From the NCBI GenBank assembly GCA_963575745.1, contig CAUYUJ010003991.1, positions 401,364 through 465,363 on the forward strand: DNA of 64,000 bases. The letters are read 5' to 3'. Origin of the DNA: Prorocentrum cordatum. Lineage: Eukaryota > Sar > Dinophyceae > Prorocentrales > Prorocentraceae. Made by a program: the position numbers and the translations under genes. Shown here in pieces: positions 1-11,635 of this stretch (positions within the stretch are counted from its first letter, which is position 1; the number at the start of each line of letters is the position of its first letter). Below the pieces are notes generated by a model that was given only the letters and a program-made list of their open reading frames with translations, did not search any database and had not been told where the DNA came from.

Positions 1-1228
1 AAAGTAGGTCTAGCAGGGGACCCGTCCTCCCTCCTTCCCCGCCTCTTGAGCCTCCTCCTCCTCCTTCCGTTCCCTCCTCAGAGACCTCGTGGGAGCAGCG
101 TTTAGCAGCACTTCATTGGAGAGTTTTGCAGAAGGACACCAGGGGCCGCAAATGATTTAACGTGCACCCCCGTGCCTTGTCCGCCCCACTGTGCCACGTC
201 GGCACATTCGTGGGGTTGACGTGGCCTTGCGTTCCCGTGAGTGCTAAATGGCCCCCTGGTGGACTGCCTATCTTCAAGGTAGTGTGATATTTTACCAGGC
301 TCTGCGGTGCATGTGAGTTTGAGAGGGATTTGGACTCAGCATCGATGCAGATTCAGTCAGTCTCCTCCTCCTCCTCCTCCTCCTCTTTCTCGCTCTCTCT
401 TCCATCGGCTCACTCTTCATCCTCCTCATCCTCCTCCCCTCCCCCTGCTCCTCTCGTGTTCTTACCATTGTCCTCCGTTCCCTGCCCACTGCCTTGCTTT
501 CTCCTTGCCCCATCCTCCTGCTCTTCTCCCTTCTCCCCTCGCGCCCCTCCGCCCTCCCCTCCCCGTCAAAAAAGCATGCTTCGCAAGTGGCCTGCCACCA
601 TCCACTGTGACGAATCCATTAGATTACGACCATGACTTGATGGCGACCATGCTTCTACAGCTGTAAGCGGAGACGGAGGCCAGCTACTTAGTTTGACCTC
701 TGCCTCCCAGCCCCCCATCCCCAGTGCAATCTACAATTGGGAATGTCACCAAATACTGGCATGGTATCGCTGGAGACACAGCTACTTAACACTTGGGGTA
801 ACGAATTCCCCGTCCACGCGCACTTCTGGAAGGGGCTCCGGCCCACCCGCACCGCCCTCGAGGGCCCCGCGGGCAGGCAGGTTCGTGCGTCGTGCGTCCT
901 GCGTCCTACGCCCCCCCCCCCCCCCTCGTCGGCAGGGGTGGCCGCGCCCGCCGCCGCCTGGCCGCTGGCGCACGGCGGCCAGCCCGTCGCGTCGCCTCAC
1001 GGCGAGCCCACCTCCCGGGAGGAGGAGGCGAGCACGAGGGGAGAGGCCCTCGTGCTCGCCCCCCCTCCCGGGTTTGGTTCAAGGGTCCCTGCTCCTCATG
1101 GCGGGGAGTCAGGGGCCCTTAAGCCAGTACGTTGTCAACCAGGGAGTTGATACTTCTACCTGGGGGGAGCGAATGATGAATGTTGCGGCCCAAGCCCCCC
1201 GCTTGCTCGGGCGCGCCCATGTCAGGGT
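1..1228. other. TCC-rich and GC-rich sequence, no supported gene
   Basis: The first 350 bases show nothing recognisable. From about 355 to 560 the plus strand is a TCC/CT-rich tract that gives serine- or proline-rich translations in two frames, a sign of low complexity rather than coding. From 560 to 1228 the sequence turns GC-rich with a C run near 910. Several frames stay open because of base composition; none shows a domain. Confidence 0.6.
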
Positions 1229-1600
1229 TTGTCGACGTCCCTATTTATGGGGCCCAGAAAGGAGGGCGAGGAACTCGAGGAGGATCCCGCGGCCACTCGG
1301 CCGCGGGCTCCTCGCCAGGAGGCCTCGACCCTCGACCTCCTCGAGGAGCCCGGGCCCGCGACAGGGCTCGACAGCCCCCTCGAGGCCAGCCCGCCGCGCC
1401 TCCGCCGGCCAGCCCGCCGCCCCTCCGCCCACGGCCGCCCCGCCAGCTCGCCGGCCAGTCCGCGGGCGGCCAGGCCGCCGCCGTGTCGCCAGGCAGCCCC
1501 CCGGCGGCCGCGCCGCCGCCGGGGTCGGCGCCGCTGGGCGCGGAGGCCAAGGCGAGGAGGAGGGAAGGAGATGGGAGCGGGAGGAGGAGGAGAAGGTACC
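1229..1600 (+). other. Possible GC-rich coding fragment
   Basis: Two overlapping plus-strand frames remain open here. One begins with an acidic patch (KEGEELEEDP) after a possible acceptor ending in cccag near 1257. The other is Pro/Ala-rich, like the linkers in the exon cassettes at 35-43 kb. The codons are not clearly biased to one frame, so I cannot decide whether it is an exon. It runs into a GGA tract at about 1556. Confidence 0.2.
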
Positions 1601-1676
1601 GATACCGCTGCTCGTCCTGGAGGGCCCTCGTCGCCACGGCTGGATTCTTCTTGAAGGTCTGGTCAGAACGCGCCCC
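1595..1676 (+). repeat. 82-bp dispersed repeat, copy 1 (pair with 11258-11339)
   Basis: By eye about 80% of bases match 11258-11339, including the shared stretch gctcgtcctggag followed by ccctcgtcg. Both copies directly follow a GGA-rich run. One frame gives VPIPLLVLEGPRRHG here and TPMPRLVLESPRRRG at the second copy, so it could be a duplicated exon piece, but the second copy meets a stop right after that peptide. Confidence 0.55.
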
Positions 1677-2568
1677 GAGAGACGTCCAGGGAGTTTTTCG
1701 TTCCCTCAGATCAGGGGGCGGAGCAGGAGGAGCGAAGAGGGGGGAGGAGCTGGAGGAGGAGGGGGAGGGAGGAATGAGGACTGGGGGGAGGGAGGGGGGA
1801 TAAATACAACGCTGACTGGAGCGGCCGCGCAGTCTGAGCGCTAGGCCGACACAGGAGGAAGGAGGGCCTCCTGAGGAGCCCCCCCGTGCCTGAAAGCGCC
1901 CCCCCCCCGAAGATCACGGGGCGTGTGGCCTGGCAGACACGAGAGCATGAAAGGCGGGCCGGTCCTGCGTGAAGCGGTTGCCCAGCGGGGGCTCGCGCGG
2001 GCGCGCGCGCGCGCCTCTCTCCACGGAGCTGAGACCCACCCCAAACAGTAAGCATATGGACAGCATTCGGAGGTGCTAATTAAGCCGCACCCAGGACACC
2101 TCGGGATCCCCAACCTCCATTGGCCTCGCAGCGAGAAATCGCGTGTCGGGTTTCCCCTCTCCCCCTGGGCGCTTGCCTTCTAGAAGTAATTTGAACTAAC
2201 TTCAGACTCCTGGTGGCACACGCTGACAACTCATCGGGCACTGCATAATCTAGCAACAGCAGGCCAGCCTGTCCTGTGTTGTAGTATCCATACTGAGTGC
2301 ACATCAGGACCTGACCAGATGACATGGATAAGCGGTGGCCGTGATCATGGATGAAAAGCACGAGACCACGGGCAGGCAGCGGAGCTCCAGGGAGGGTCGC
2401 CTGGCTTGGAGTCGGTCTGCCTCGGATGCCAGCTCCAGCGCGCCGCCGCTTGACGCGTGGAACAGCTTGCGAACATTCTTGAACGGCGAGCTGCAGCTGG
2501 CTGGCCGCCCGCGAAAGTCCCCTGGAGACTGGAGCGACTGTAACCCTCGAGCGAACCGAGCGAAAATC

Positions 2569-3053
2569 CTACGAGGAGGAGGCGGCGGCAGCAGGACCAG
2601 TACCAGCGCCTCGCTTGCGCTGGCTGGCCTCTATCCCAAACGGACCAACGTCCTGGGCCACGCCCGCCGACCCTGTCGAGGGTCCTCGCTCGTCTTCGGC
2701 CTCGTAGGCGGACGAGGCAGAGGGCTGCACAGGAACATCCACGAGGGCCGAGTAGGCGAGGTCCACGGCCGCCCCCCCCTCAAGGGGGCCCCCGGACCAC
2801 GGTGCGTCTCCCAGGTCGGCGCGCCAGAGGAAGGCCGACGAAGAGGTCCGTTGGAGGTCTTCAGGGGTCAGTAGCATGGCCCCTGCAGGCCCAGCAACGA
2901 AATTCCAAGTCTTGCCAGTACGACGCTTACCTTCTTAATTTGAGGTTTCCAGGCGAGGTCCAGGCAACCATCAGACAAACTCCGACCTCGCCACAGCAGT
3001 GCCTGTTGGAAAAGCTGCGCGACCCAGGCTTCCACCGGGGGGTCGGTGTACAT
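2569..3053 (-). pseudogene. LINE ORF2 C-terminal remnant
   Basis: Two minus-strand frames cover this stretch. 3053-2868 begins with TDPPVEAWVAQLFQQALLW, an amphipathic block like those that follow the post-RT domain in these elements. 2877-2569 starts with LLTPEDLQRTSSSAFLW and becomes Ala/Ser/Gly-rich. No zinc finger is visible. The assignment rests mainly on collinearity with the RT upstream. Confidence 0.4.
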
Positions 3054-3077
3054 ACTCCCTTGAAGGCAGGCCGTGAT

Positions 3078-3383
3078 TCACGAGCGGGTCGACGCGCCAG
3101 TTGAGTGCCATGCGTGCCGAAGAATTGCCCACATCTGAGATTCGAGCCGAGGTGGAACTCCGTGAACTCTGGTACCGTGATTCATTGTTGACGGTAAGGC
3201 TTGCTTAACAAACTTGCTCACGATGGGGCCAGCTCGCCGAATCATCCTGAAATTGGGAGTCCTGCAGGACGCGCCGCGCTTGGCCAGGGCCCGAATCTTA
3301 GCGAATCTGAGAGCGCTGCCAGAGCCCACCTCAATTCCCAAGACCTCCAGAGCGCTGCAATACACGTAGCCCAGGGCCCCCAA
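3078..3383 (-). pseudogene. LINE post-RT (thumb) region
   Basis: A 101-codon minus-strand frame continues from the RT core after a frame change. It contains LEVLGIEVGSGSALRFAKIR, the Leu-Gly plus basic block that follows the RT palm in this LINE lineage, then HGTRVHGVPP, matching the conserved His-Gly region of the same domain. The fragment at 60.7-61.8 kb has the equivalent block (GTSTIACKRRSTST). The frame ends in a stop, and the C-terminal part resumes in another frame. Confidence 0.6.
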
Positions 3384-3405
3384 CTAAACACACACACACG
3401 TCTAC

Positions 3406-3780
3406 CTAGTTTTTGGGAGCTGCTGGAACTTGCATGATCAGTCTAGCTGCTGGTGGTCCAAGTTCATAAAAAAGTATGTAGACCACAAGCTGAAGTGCCC
3501 TAATTGCCCGCGAACTTGCATTAGCAACTGTACCCGTGATCGAGACAGCGAGATCGGCATCATCAAGGTCAATAGTACGCGGTATTTGTGTGGCATGCTT
3601 GTGCAGAGCAGAACGGGCCGAGCGTGACACATTATCGGGCGAATGTGGCAAAGTCACGCCCGTGTGTACACCACGCGTTGTCCAAACGTCGGCAGAGACA
3701 TTGCTATCCCAGGCAAGCCGCCGTGCGCCTATGTACATACGAATGGCGAGAACCACGAGCTGGCCAGGGAACCCGAACAC
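3406..3780 (-). pseudogene. Reverse transcriptase core of decayed LINE
   Basis: This 124-codon open frame reads like the palm of a LINE reverse transcriptase: a hydrophobic stretch with RMYIGARRLAWDS, the block TTRGVHTGVTLPHS where RTs carry the R-G-V-x-x-G motif, and TIDLDDADLAVS in the position of the catalytic [YF]-x-D-D box. The paired aspartates survive, but the usual aromatic residue before them is Leu. The known role is copying element RNA into DNA at the target site. The frame is cut off at both sides, with finger and thumb parts in other frames, so it cannot make an active enzyme. Confidence comes from the order of motifs rather than a database match. Confidence 0.65.
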
Positions 3781-4185
3781 GCTGGCACTTCGAAGTAATC
3801 TAACTCAGGGTACTTTGTCCAACCACTCCCTAATGTCCACAATGGCGTGTATAGAGGCTGAGGGGTCAGGGCCTTCACAGCCTCCCCCCTCTCTAGCAGC
3901 AGCGTCGGTGATTGCCTTCTAAACTACCATGGCGATTTAGGGTCGACGCAGGTTCGAAGCTCACTTGCGCGCCCGAGAGACCCGACTTTGGGCCTGAATG
4001 CGATATTTGGAGGAAAGTCGGGCAACAGGTCGATAGCCCCCAGCAGGTTTGGCGAGAAGGACAATCTGAGCATGGGCCAGTAGTGAGAGCCAGGACCCAA
4101 AGACTTCGCACACGTGCAAGAAGTAGCCGAGCACAGACAAGGCTGCGTGAGATGCGAGCGCCCAATGGCGCGGTCTGAAACGGCT

Positions 4186-4259
4186 GTGCGGGCTGCAACT
4201 GGTGCAGGGAGCACCAACTTCATCCTACAGCCCGGTGGCCCCACAAGGGGGCCGGCGGA
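4186..4259 (+). mobile_element. Orphan right end of the modular inverted-repeat element
   Basis: The stretch repeats the right-end sequence of the three complete elements: gctgcaactggt, then cctacag, then ggtggccccacaag, ending in the inverted repeat agggggccggcgg (4246-4258). No matching left end was found upstream, where the LINE remnant lies instead, so it is a 5'-truncated copy or a recombination product. Confidence 0.7.
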
Positions 4260-4264
4260 GTTTC

Positions 4265-4560
4265 GAAAAGCGGCCGCTCTCCATTCGAGTAAGTTGCCAG
4301 AAGGTTGTCAGGTGAACGTGCGCGGCACTAAGGCCAGAGCCAGATTTTGGAAACGACCCGCGATCCATCTGCGCAGCTGTTTGAAGCAGTGTTTCAGATG
4401 AGCGCGCGCGGCGCTAATGCGAGAGCCAGTGACCCGCCCTCCATACGTGCAACGGTTTGAATTTGCACGCTTCAGGGTCGTAGGCGATGAGAAGGGTTCA
4501 GGCGAATCTCCCGTCCCGCCTCCATACCGGCACGTCTCGTGGTGCGACGAGCATGTTTAG
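4265..4560 (+). repeat. Composite 82-bp repeat element, fragment E
   Basis: Degenerate units carry the family hallmark gcggcgctaatgcgagagcc (near 4408) followed by a 3' module starting ttcagggtcgtagg (about 4471) and including gttcaggcgaatctcccg and a gtgcgacgag block. The module passes straight into a GGA-rich tract at 4560, as in the copies at 20.0, 24.5 and 29.0 kb. The 5' module is missing. Confidence 0.65.
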
Positions 4561-4860
4561 GATTAGGAGGGAGAGGGAGGGGGGTGGGGAAGAGGGGGAG
4601 AGGGACGAGAAGGATGGGGAAGGGTTCAGGAAGGAACGAGGAGAGGGGAAGATGTGGGCGGGACGGAGGGGAGGGCACATCGAGGGGAGGAAATAATGAG
4701 GCAGGAGGGCTGGCAGGCAGGAGAGAGCGAGGGGGGCTGGAAGGAAGGAGGGAAGGCGATGAATAGAGGGATGCGGGAGGGAGGACACGTAGGAGGGAGG
4801 TCTGCGGAGAGAGGGGGGCGACAGTCGGTTCCTCCAACCTCCACGCGGGCTGCTTTCCAA
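4560..4860 (+). repeat. GGA-rich purine tract
   Basis: The plus strand is almost wholly purine with irregular GGA, GGGA and GAAGG steps. It forms the 3' border of composite fragment E. Open frames on either strand here are composition artefacts. Confidence 0.8.
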
Positions 4861-5199
4861 TAGCGCTTCCTGCCACCCCCGCTTCGCTCTTCGCCCCCTT
4901 TTCATCTTGTTACTCTTCGCGTTACTATTCAACGTCCCTCTTCCCCTCCTCGTACTTATCCGTAAGTACTTTGCCCCCTGCCGCCGGCCCCCTCTCTATC
5001 ATAATTGGCTATGTCAGAGCTTAGCTGGAATTCCTTTGCGCAGTTGCGAAGCAATGTCGGAACCTCCTGCGAGGGCGATTGGTAAGTGGCAGACTCAGGT
5101 TCAGAACGTAGTGTTGAAGTCCATATTGTTATTCTCGAGGTCCCTTTCGTGCCATGTATGGGAGCAGCGATTCTGGGCTGCTTGAGGCTACGTTGGGCA

Positions 5200-5480
5200 A
5201 CATCGCGTGGCTTTGGCTGCCATCTTGGGATGCCTCTTGGGAGCCTGTTGGGGCGGCTTGGAAGCCACTTGGAGCCCTTTTTCACCCTCGCGGGGCTGAA
5301 AGCTCAAATCTTTGGTTCGTGGTCCCGCTTTGGACCTCTCTTGGCGCCATCTTCAGGAGTGCTTGGGCGGTCTTGGGTGCCTCCTGAGCTGGCCTGCTGC
5401 CCTCTGGGGCCGTCTTGGGGCTCTCCTCGAGGCTTCTTGGGCCGTCGTGGGGCGCTCTTGGCCTCAACGGCGCGAATACC
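5200..5480 (+). repeat. CTTGGG/CCTCTTGG-type minisatellite
   Basis: Short degenerate steps such as cttgggagcctgttgggg and ctcttggcg recur every 10-15 bases. The same motif in the same orientation occurs near 10.5, 12.6, 23.2-23.6, 23.8-24.06 and 34.75-34.95 kb. It lies inside modular element copy 1. Confidence 0.7.
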
Positions 5481-5494
5481 GTGTAGTTTATTTT

Positions 5495-6150
5495 CAAATC
5501 ATGGCCTCGCAGGCGAGAGTCTGCAGTAGCGCACGAGGGATCGTAGCGTCGAAGGCGAGACTGCGGTGTAACTTAAAATGGTTTATGGTCCCGGGGACGC
5601 GAATGTTGTATAATGTTCGAGGGTGTCTGGTTGGGGGCGCGAATATTTAGTAATTCACACAGGTATATGGCTTCGGAGGCGCGAGTATTGCGTACTGTGC
5701 GAGTGTTTATGGCTTCGAGAACGCACTTGTTGCGTTTTTTTGACGAGCGAGGTTGTATGGCTTCGGGGACGCGAATATGGTAGAATTTACGAAAAGTGAT
5801 GGTCTCGAGGGCACGACTACTGTGGGACTTACGAGCTAATATGGCTTCGGGGACGCGAGCATGGTTTACGAGAGTCTGTGGCTTCGGATACGCGGGTATC
5901 GAATCATTTACAACAGGTTTGTGGCTTTGGAGGCGCGAATCTTATGAAATTGTCATGGGTGTATGGTCTTGGGGACACGAAAATCGCATACTTTACTAAG
6001 GATTATGGCTTCGGGGACGCGACTATTGCGTAAGTTTTGCAGGCTTATGGCCTCGGGGACTCGAATACGATCTGATTTGCTAGGGTTTCTGGCATCGGGA
6101 CGCTTACATTGTGTAATTCACTCGGGTTTGTGGTTTCAGGGGCACGAGCC
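5495..6150 (+). repeat. Tandem array with 41-47 bp units
   Basis: Units are recognised by atggcttcggggacgcga near 5757, 5841 and 6004, with variants near 5502, 5582, 5666, 5709, 5800, 5878, 5924, 5964, 6045 and 6130. Spacing varies between about 37 and 50 bases, so the reading frame is not kept and the array is not coding. It is the main cargo of modular element copy 1. Confidence 0.8.
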
Positions 6151-6374
6151 TCATGTATTTTTACGTGTCGCACGGCCCCCCGGGAAGTCTGCGAACCCCG
6201 GAGGGGCGTGGTACATTGATGTTGTTCGGTTCCCCCCCTCGCGCATTCAGTAGCAATTAATAGCAGGAAGCAGAAAGTCACGCCATCGCATTGGAAATGG
6301 GAAACTGCAACTGGCGCAGAGAGCAGCAAACCTTCGCCCTACAGCCTGGTGGCCCCACAAGGGGGGCGGCGGAT

Positions 6375-7140
6375 ATCTTCCTCCGCATCCTCTTCCTCCG
6401 TATCCTCCTCCCATCTCCCCCGCTTCCCAGTCTGGTCTTTCCCTCCCCATCCCTTGCCCTCCTCGTCCTCCTGGTCCACTCCTCATCCCCCTCATCCGAC
6501 TGTCCCTCCTACTCTCCCCCCCACCCCATGCTGTGCTGGTGTGCAAACCGTGCACGGTATCCCACCGCATACCGTTCATGCGGCTGTCTCCCCTCGCCGC
6601 GTTTGAAGAATGCCGCGACCTCTGCGGCGTCAACTCGTTCTGCAAGATGGCGGGTGAGCTTTCGTGTGCAACCCTGTCGCGCTCCTGGTCGGGTGGGCTT
6701 GGCTCCCAGTGGTCGTGTGGTCTTTGCTCCTGGCTTTACGGTCTTCGCCATTGGCGGTTGTGCGCATCTCCGCGACGATCGGTTGTGCGTTTTGTACTTG
6801 GGCCTTTGCGGCAGCTTCTTGTGCATCCAGCCTGTGCCGCATCGTCGGCAGATTGCTTCTGTATCATTGAACGGTTGTTCTGCGCCACGCTGCAGTATCG
6901 AACGTTGGTCGGATCGAGCAGGTTCCTGGCCGCCTCCCGTGGCGACCCTACTCCTCTCCTCTCCTCCCCCTCCCTTTCTTCCCATTCCTCTGCCTCCTCG
7001 CCCCTCCCTTTCCATTCCTTGCACGCCTTACCCTCCTACATCCTACACCTTTCTTACTCTTCTCCCTTCTCCCCATCCTCCTCCACCACCTCCTTCTTCG
7101 CCTCTGCCAATTCTCCGCATCCTCCCCCTCCTCCTCCTCC
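6375..7140. other. TCC-rich flank and unassigned GC-rich stretch
   Basis: 6375-6530 and 6945-7145 are TCC-rich. Between them (about 6540-6940) a minus-strand frame gives a basic protein with CRRCGTGW and repeated Thr-Arg-Pro-Gly-Ala-like steps, while two plus-strand frames are also open. Short internal repeats (gtcgggtgggctt against gtcgtgtggtctt) suggest an old minisatellite. I cannot name a product. Confidence 0.45.
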
Positions 7141-7545
<405 letters not shown>

Positions 7546-7546
7546 T

Positions 7547-8692
7547 CCGTAAGGGCTTCGCCCCCTGCCGCCGGCCCCCTCTCTCGGCGAATGGGCCATG
7601 GAAGAGCTAAGTCATGAGGCTTTGGCGCTGTCGTGCAGCAGTATCGGAACTTCATGCGAGGCCGATTCGCAATCGGCAAAACCAACTGATCACAAGAGGG
7701 GTTACCACACAGGGCGATTGGTAAGACGTATATGGTTTACGAGCTTGGTTACCACACCTTGGGATTAAAGGGCCGAGGGAGTACTCGCAGTTTGGGTTAC
7801 CACGCCTTGCGATGGATGTGCGTGAGGGGTGGCACCGAATTTCAGAAATGTGGCAAATCCCCTGTGTTTTTGGACCCTGACCCCGCGGATCTGCGTGAGG
7901 GGTGGCACCGAATTTCAGAAATGTGGCAAATCCCATGTGTTTTTGGACCCTGACCCCGCGGATCTGCGTGAGGGGTGGCACCGAATTTCAGAAATGTGGC
8001 AAATCCCATGTGTTTTTGGACCCTGACCCCGCGGATCTGCGTGAGGGGTGGCACCGAATTTCAGAAATGTGGCAAATCCCATGTGTTTTTGGACCCTGAC
8101 CCCGCGGATCTGCGTGAGGGGTGGCACCGAATTTCAGAAATGTGGCAAATCCCATGTGTTTTTGGACCCTGACCCCGCGGATCTGCGTGAGGGGTGGCAC
8201 CGAATTTCAGAAATGTGGCAAATCCCATATGTTTTTTGACCCTGACCCCGCGGATTTGCGTGAGGGGTGACACCGAATTTCAGAAATGTGGCAAATCCTA
8301 TGTGTTTTTGACCCTGACCCCGCGGATCTGCGCGAGGGGTGGCACCGAATTTCAGAAATGTGGCAAATCCTATGTGTTTTTGGACCCTGACCCCGCGGAT
8401 CTGCGTGAGGGGTGGCACCGAATTTCAGAAATGTGGCACATCCTATGTGTTTTTGGACCCTGACTCCGCGGATCTGCGTGAGGGGTGTCGATTTCCCCCA
8501 GCAATTCAGACAACGCGCCCAGGGGGTGCTAAAAATCCTGTTTGGGCCTCCCCCCTCTCGCGCGGTCAATCAACTAGTTACAGTAACCAGCAAGAAGCAG
8601 AACTGTAACACTGGAAACTACAAGCTACAACTGGTACTGGAAACTGCGAACCCGCGCCTCGCAGCCTGGTGGCCCCACAAGGGGGCCGGCGG
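7547..8692 (+). mobile_element. Modular inverted-repeat element, copy 2
   Basis: The left end is ccgtaagggcttcgcccc, with a small hairpin gggc-ttc-gccc, followed by ccgccggccccct (7568-7580). The right end has cagcctggtggccccacaag and the inverted repeat agggggccggcgg (8680-8692). Nine units of a 73-bp repeat fill 7814-8488. The segment from about 8549 (ccccctctcgcgcggtcaat) to the right end matches copy 3 closely. The element sits between an (ACT)n tract and a (TGCTAC/ACT)n tract, consistent with insertion into an older microsatellite. No coding sequence beyond the repeat translations was seen. Confidence 0.75.
7814..8488 (+). repeat. 73-bp tandem array, about nine units
   Basis: Units follow each other exactly every 73 bases. 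Each contains gtgaggggtggcaccgaatt, then tcagaaatgtggcaaatc, then a ggaccctgaccccgcggat block. Adjacent units in the left half are nearly identical; units right of 8230 differ at several bases and lose one T or G. There are no unique spacers, so it is not a CRISPR array. 73 is not a multiple of three, so frames rotate between units. The same unit forms the array at 57.4-57.8 kb. Confidence 0.95.
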
Positions 8693-8696
8693 CTAC

Positions 8697-9176
<480 letters not shown>

Positions 9177-9284
9177 GCCTCCTCCCTTCTCCACCTCCCT
9201 CTTACTCTTTCCTCCTATATCTCGCCCTGCCGCGACCTGGGAGGAGCAGCCTTGGCGGCATGAGTCTCCAGCCTGGCAGGCGCG

Positions 9285-9412
9285 CGCGCGCGGGGGGGGG
9301 GGGACGCCGGCATCCCTGTTTGAGAGGATCAAGAGGAGGAGGGGGAGGAGGAGAAGGAGGAGGAGGAGGAGAAGCAGGAGGAGGAGGAGGAGGAGGAGGA
9401 GGAGGAGTGGAA
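9285..9412 (+). repeat. (CG)n, G run and GGA tract
   Basis: A short gcgcgcgcgcg run and a G10 run are followed by a GGA tract to about 9412. All glycine- or serine-rich frames here are explained by it. Confidence 0.85.
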
Positions 9413-9419
9413 TGGAGGG

Positions 9420-10185
9420 GAGCAACCCAGAAGCGGACGAGTCAATGGCCTCGCCGCCTTAGGTCAACCGTGATGACCTTCACGGCTGGAGTCGGCGCGA
9501 GCTTGCATAGGAGGCTTACCGCGGCGAAACGCACAAAAGGCGACGCGCGCCACTAAAGGCAGCAGCGCCGCGAAGCGCGGCAGACGCGCGAAAAAGGCGA
9601 AATACGTACCCGACACGCGCGCCAGGAGCGCCACGTGCGTCAGAAGGCAGCAGCTAAGCCGGCAAACCGCTCTACAAGCCCGTTATGACATTTCGGGGTC
9701 GCAGACAACGACACGCCGCGCGTGCCGCCCCGATCAGCCACCCGAGGGGCACCACTCCCATTGGCCCATGGGGACAGCCCGCCCCCACGCACGCCACGGC
9801 GGGGGACCGTGACCGTGGGAAGAATGGACGGGGATCCTCCGATGAGCCCCCCTCGCGCAGGGGACCCACGAAACCACCGTTGCCCCAGCGGGGTACTGGG
9901 AGGGCCACGCAAGGGTGTCGCAGCAAACCGTGACAGACCCACAACCCAGGCACGGAACACTGAAGGAAAAGCCGCGCACTGAAGCCCTGGACTGCCCCCG
10001 CCCGCCACAAGGACGAGTCGAGCACAGCCCCGAGACCCCAGGCGCGACCCTTCCCCTGTGGCGCAGGCTGGGACGGCCTACGACTTCCTTTTTTCTCTCC
10101 CCCAGGGTCCCGAAGGAGCATCTGGGGTGACGAACGGGAGGCTACCCGCTTGTTTTCCTGGGGAGGGATCCCAGTGGCACAGGTG
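9420..10185. other. Unassigned GC-rich stretch
   Basis: No clear gene. 9520-9650 is rich in gcgcg and cgaag steps. A minus-strand frame from 10008 to 9640 and several plus-strand frames are open with Gly/Pro/Arg-rich translations but show no motif. Confidence 0.5.
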
Positions 10186-10236
10186 CCAGGAGGAGGAGGA
10201 GGAGGAGGAGGAGGAGGAGGAGGAGGAGGAGGAGCC
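10186..10236 (+). repeat. GGA microsatellite
   Basis: About 15 uninterrupted gga triplets. The surrounding glutamate or serine frames are artefacts. Confidence 0.9.
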
Positions 10237-10439
10237 CGACCAGTGCGGAGCGGCCATCTGTACCCCTCCAGATCTGGGTGCGGGGTTCTTTAGATTTCTT
10301 GGCAGTCTCCGGCCCTCTGTCTCTCTTCCTCCACAGCCTACCTCACCGCTTCTATCCAGCTGCCTGCGGCAAACCCCGCCACCGCGGCAGTGCAACAGCG
10401 CAGCGTGAAGGAATTTGAGTTATTGACGCATATTGGAGC

Positions 10440-10610
10440 TTTTCTGGGTCTTCTTGAGGGCGTCTCCAGAGTTGTTTAGGTGGTTTGCAGGGGGACATAC
10501 GGGAAGCCTCTGGAGGGTCTCTTTGGCCTCTCGGGAGCGTGTTGGAGGCCTCTGGGGGCCTCGTTGGGGCATGTTGGGGGTCTTGGGGACAATCCTTTAG
10601 GACAAGGCTG
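10440..10610 (+). repeat. CTTGGG/CCTCTTGG-type minisatellite
   Basis: Steps such as gcctctggagggtctctttgg and gcctctgggggcctcg recur every 15-25 bases, in the same strand orientation as the arrays at 5.2, 23.2 and 34.8 kb. Confidence 0.6.
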
Positions 10611-11257
10611 TCCCCTTCGTATCCCCCTCCGATTTGGGAACGCTTGGCCTCCTGCTACTGCTGTTCCTCCTCCTCCTCCTCCTCCTCCTCCTGTTCCTGC
10701 TCCCGCTCCCGCGACCTCTTCTGCTCTTGTTGCTGCTCGTCCTGCTGCTCCCCCCATCCACCCTGGAATGCCTCATCGCTGCTGCTGCTTCTCCGATGCG
10801 GCTGATCCTCCTTCCCCGATCTCGCCCCCCTTGGCTGCCGCTGATCCCCCTCCTCCTCCTCATCTCTTTTCTCCTCTCCTCCATTTGCACCCGTCCTCCC
10901 CCTAGCGCCATACCGAGTTGAGCCCCGCCTCTGTGCCATGCGTGCAGCTTCGCTCTACACCAGCGGAGGAGGACCGACGGGGGATGCTCCCTGTCGGCTG
11001 CCAGGCGGTCTCGCCGACCATCTCGTCGTATCTCTTGGGCAGCTGCCTCCCGAGCAACACAGCATACCCTCCTCCGTCTTCCCTCCCCACCTGCCTGCTC
11101 AGGCCGTTGGCACCCCCGCGCCACAGGTGCACCAGCTCGGGGAGCCGCCCGCCCCGTGCCAGCCCGGCGCCTGGCCAGCGGCGAGGACGGCCGCCGTCGT
11201 CGTCGCCGCCGTCGTCGGCGGAGATCCCAGCAGGCCCACGGTCCTCAGAGGAGGAAA

Positions 11258-11339
11258 GAACACCGATGCCGCGGCTCGTCCTGGAGAGCCCTCGTCGTCG
11301 CGGCTGAGTCCTCCTCGAAAGGTCGGCCACAACGCACCC
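11258..11339 (+). repeat. 82-bp dispersed repeat, copy 2
   Basis: Partner of 1595-1676; both follow a GGA-rich run. The region before it (11040-11250) is GC-rich and open in three plus-strand frames without a recognisable domain. A stop follows the peptide TPMPRLVLESPRRRG in the frame that best matches copy 1. Confidence 0.55.
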
Positions 11340-11635
11340 GAGGAAAGGTCCGTTGAGTAGCGGTGCCCATACCTTTCGGTTACCCCAGGTCCTGGGGGAT
11401 CGTGGCTGGCCACGTGGGCGTTCTTCTGAGTCTTCACGGCTCTAGACGTTTCCCGAGGGTTGCTACTTCTCTAACGCTTGTTCGGGTCCCCGTCCGCCTC
11501 CCTCCTGCTCGAGGTGCCGCTGGGACCTTAACCTCCCCATCCTGCTGCGCGTCGTCCTTTGCCGTCACCCCTCCCGCTCCAGCTGCTGCTGCCGCTCCTC
11601 ATCATCCTCTCACAGCTTCCCTGCTGGTACGTTTT

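Larger units (their letters stand above)
2560..4244 (-). mobile_element. Decayed LINE retrotransposon fragment (RT and post-RT)
   Basis: Read on the minus strand, the segment runs from a weakly resolved finger region (4244-3893) through a reverse-transcriptase core (3780-3406), a post-RT region (3383-3078) and a C-terminal part (3053-2569). Consecutive parts lie in different frames separated by stops, so the copy is dead. Its post-RT region resembles that of the plus-strand fragment at 60.7-61.8 kb more than those at 49-59 kb, which suggests two LINE lineages in the window. The upstream edge abuts an orphan end of the modular element (4246-4258). The family is assigned by recognition of dinoflagellate LINE ORF2 sequences, not by alignment. 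Confidence 0.7.
4960..6373 (+). mobile_element. Modular inverted-repeat element, copy 1
   Basis: The left end starts ccgtaagtactttgcccc and carries ccgccggccccct (4981-4993). The right end carries acagcctggtggccccacaa and agggggggcggcgg-like sequence (inverted repeat 6360-6372, one base different from the other copies). The two ends are reverse complements over about 13 bases. Copies 2 and 3 share the sub-terminal left sequence (a taa-rich tract, then aagctaa/gagct, then the gcagt-tcgg-ac block) and the right segment from ccccccctcgcgc onward. The interior differs: a CTTGGG-type minisatellite (5200-5480), then about 16 units of a 41-47 bp repeat (5495-6150). No transposase-like frame is visible, so it looks non-autonomous. 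A target-site duplication could not be resolved. Confidence 0.7.

Noticed and set aside
7814-8488. Regular 73-bp repeats resembling a CRISPR array
   Set aside because: Units are contiguous with no unique spacers, no cas-like genes lie nearby, and the genome is eukaryotic.
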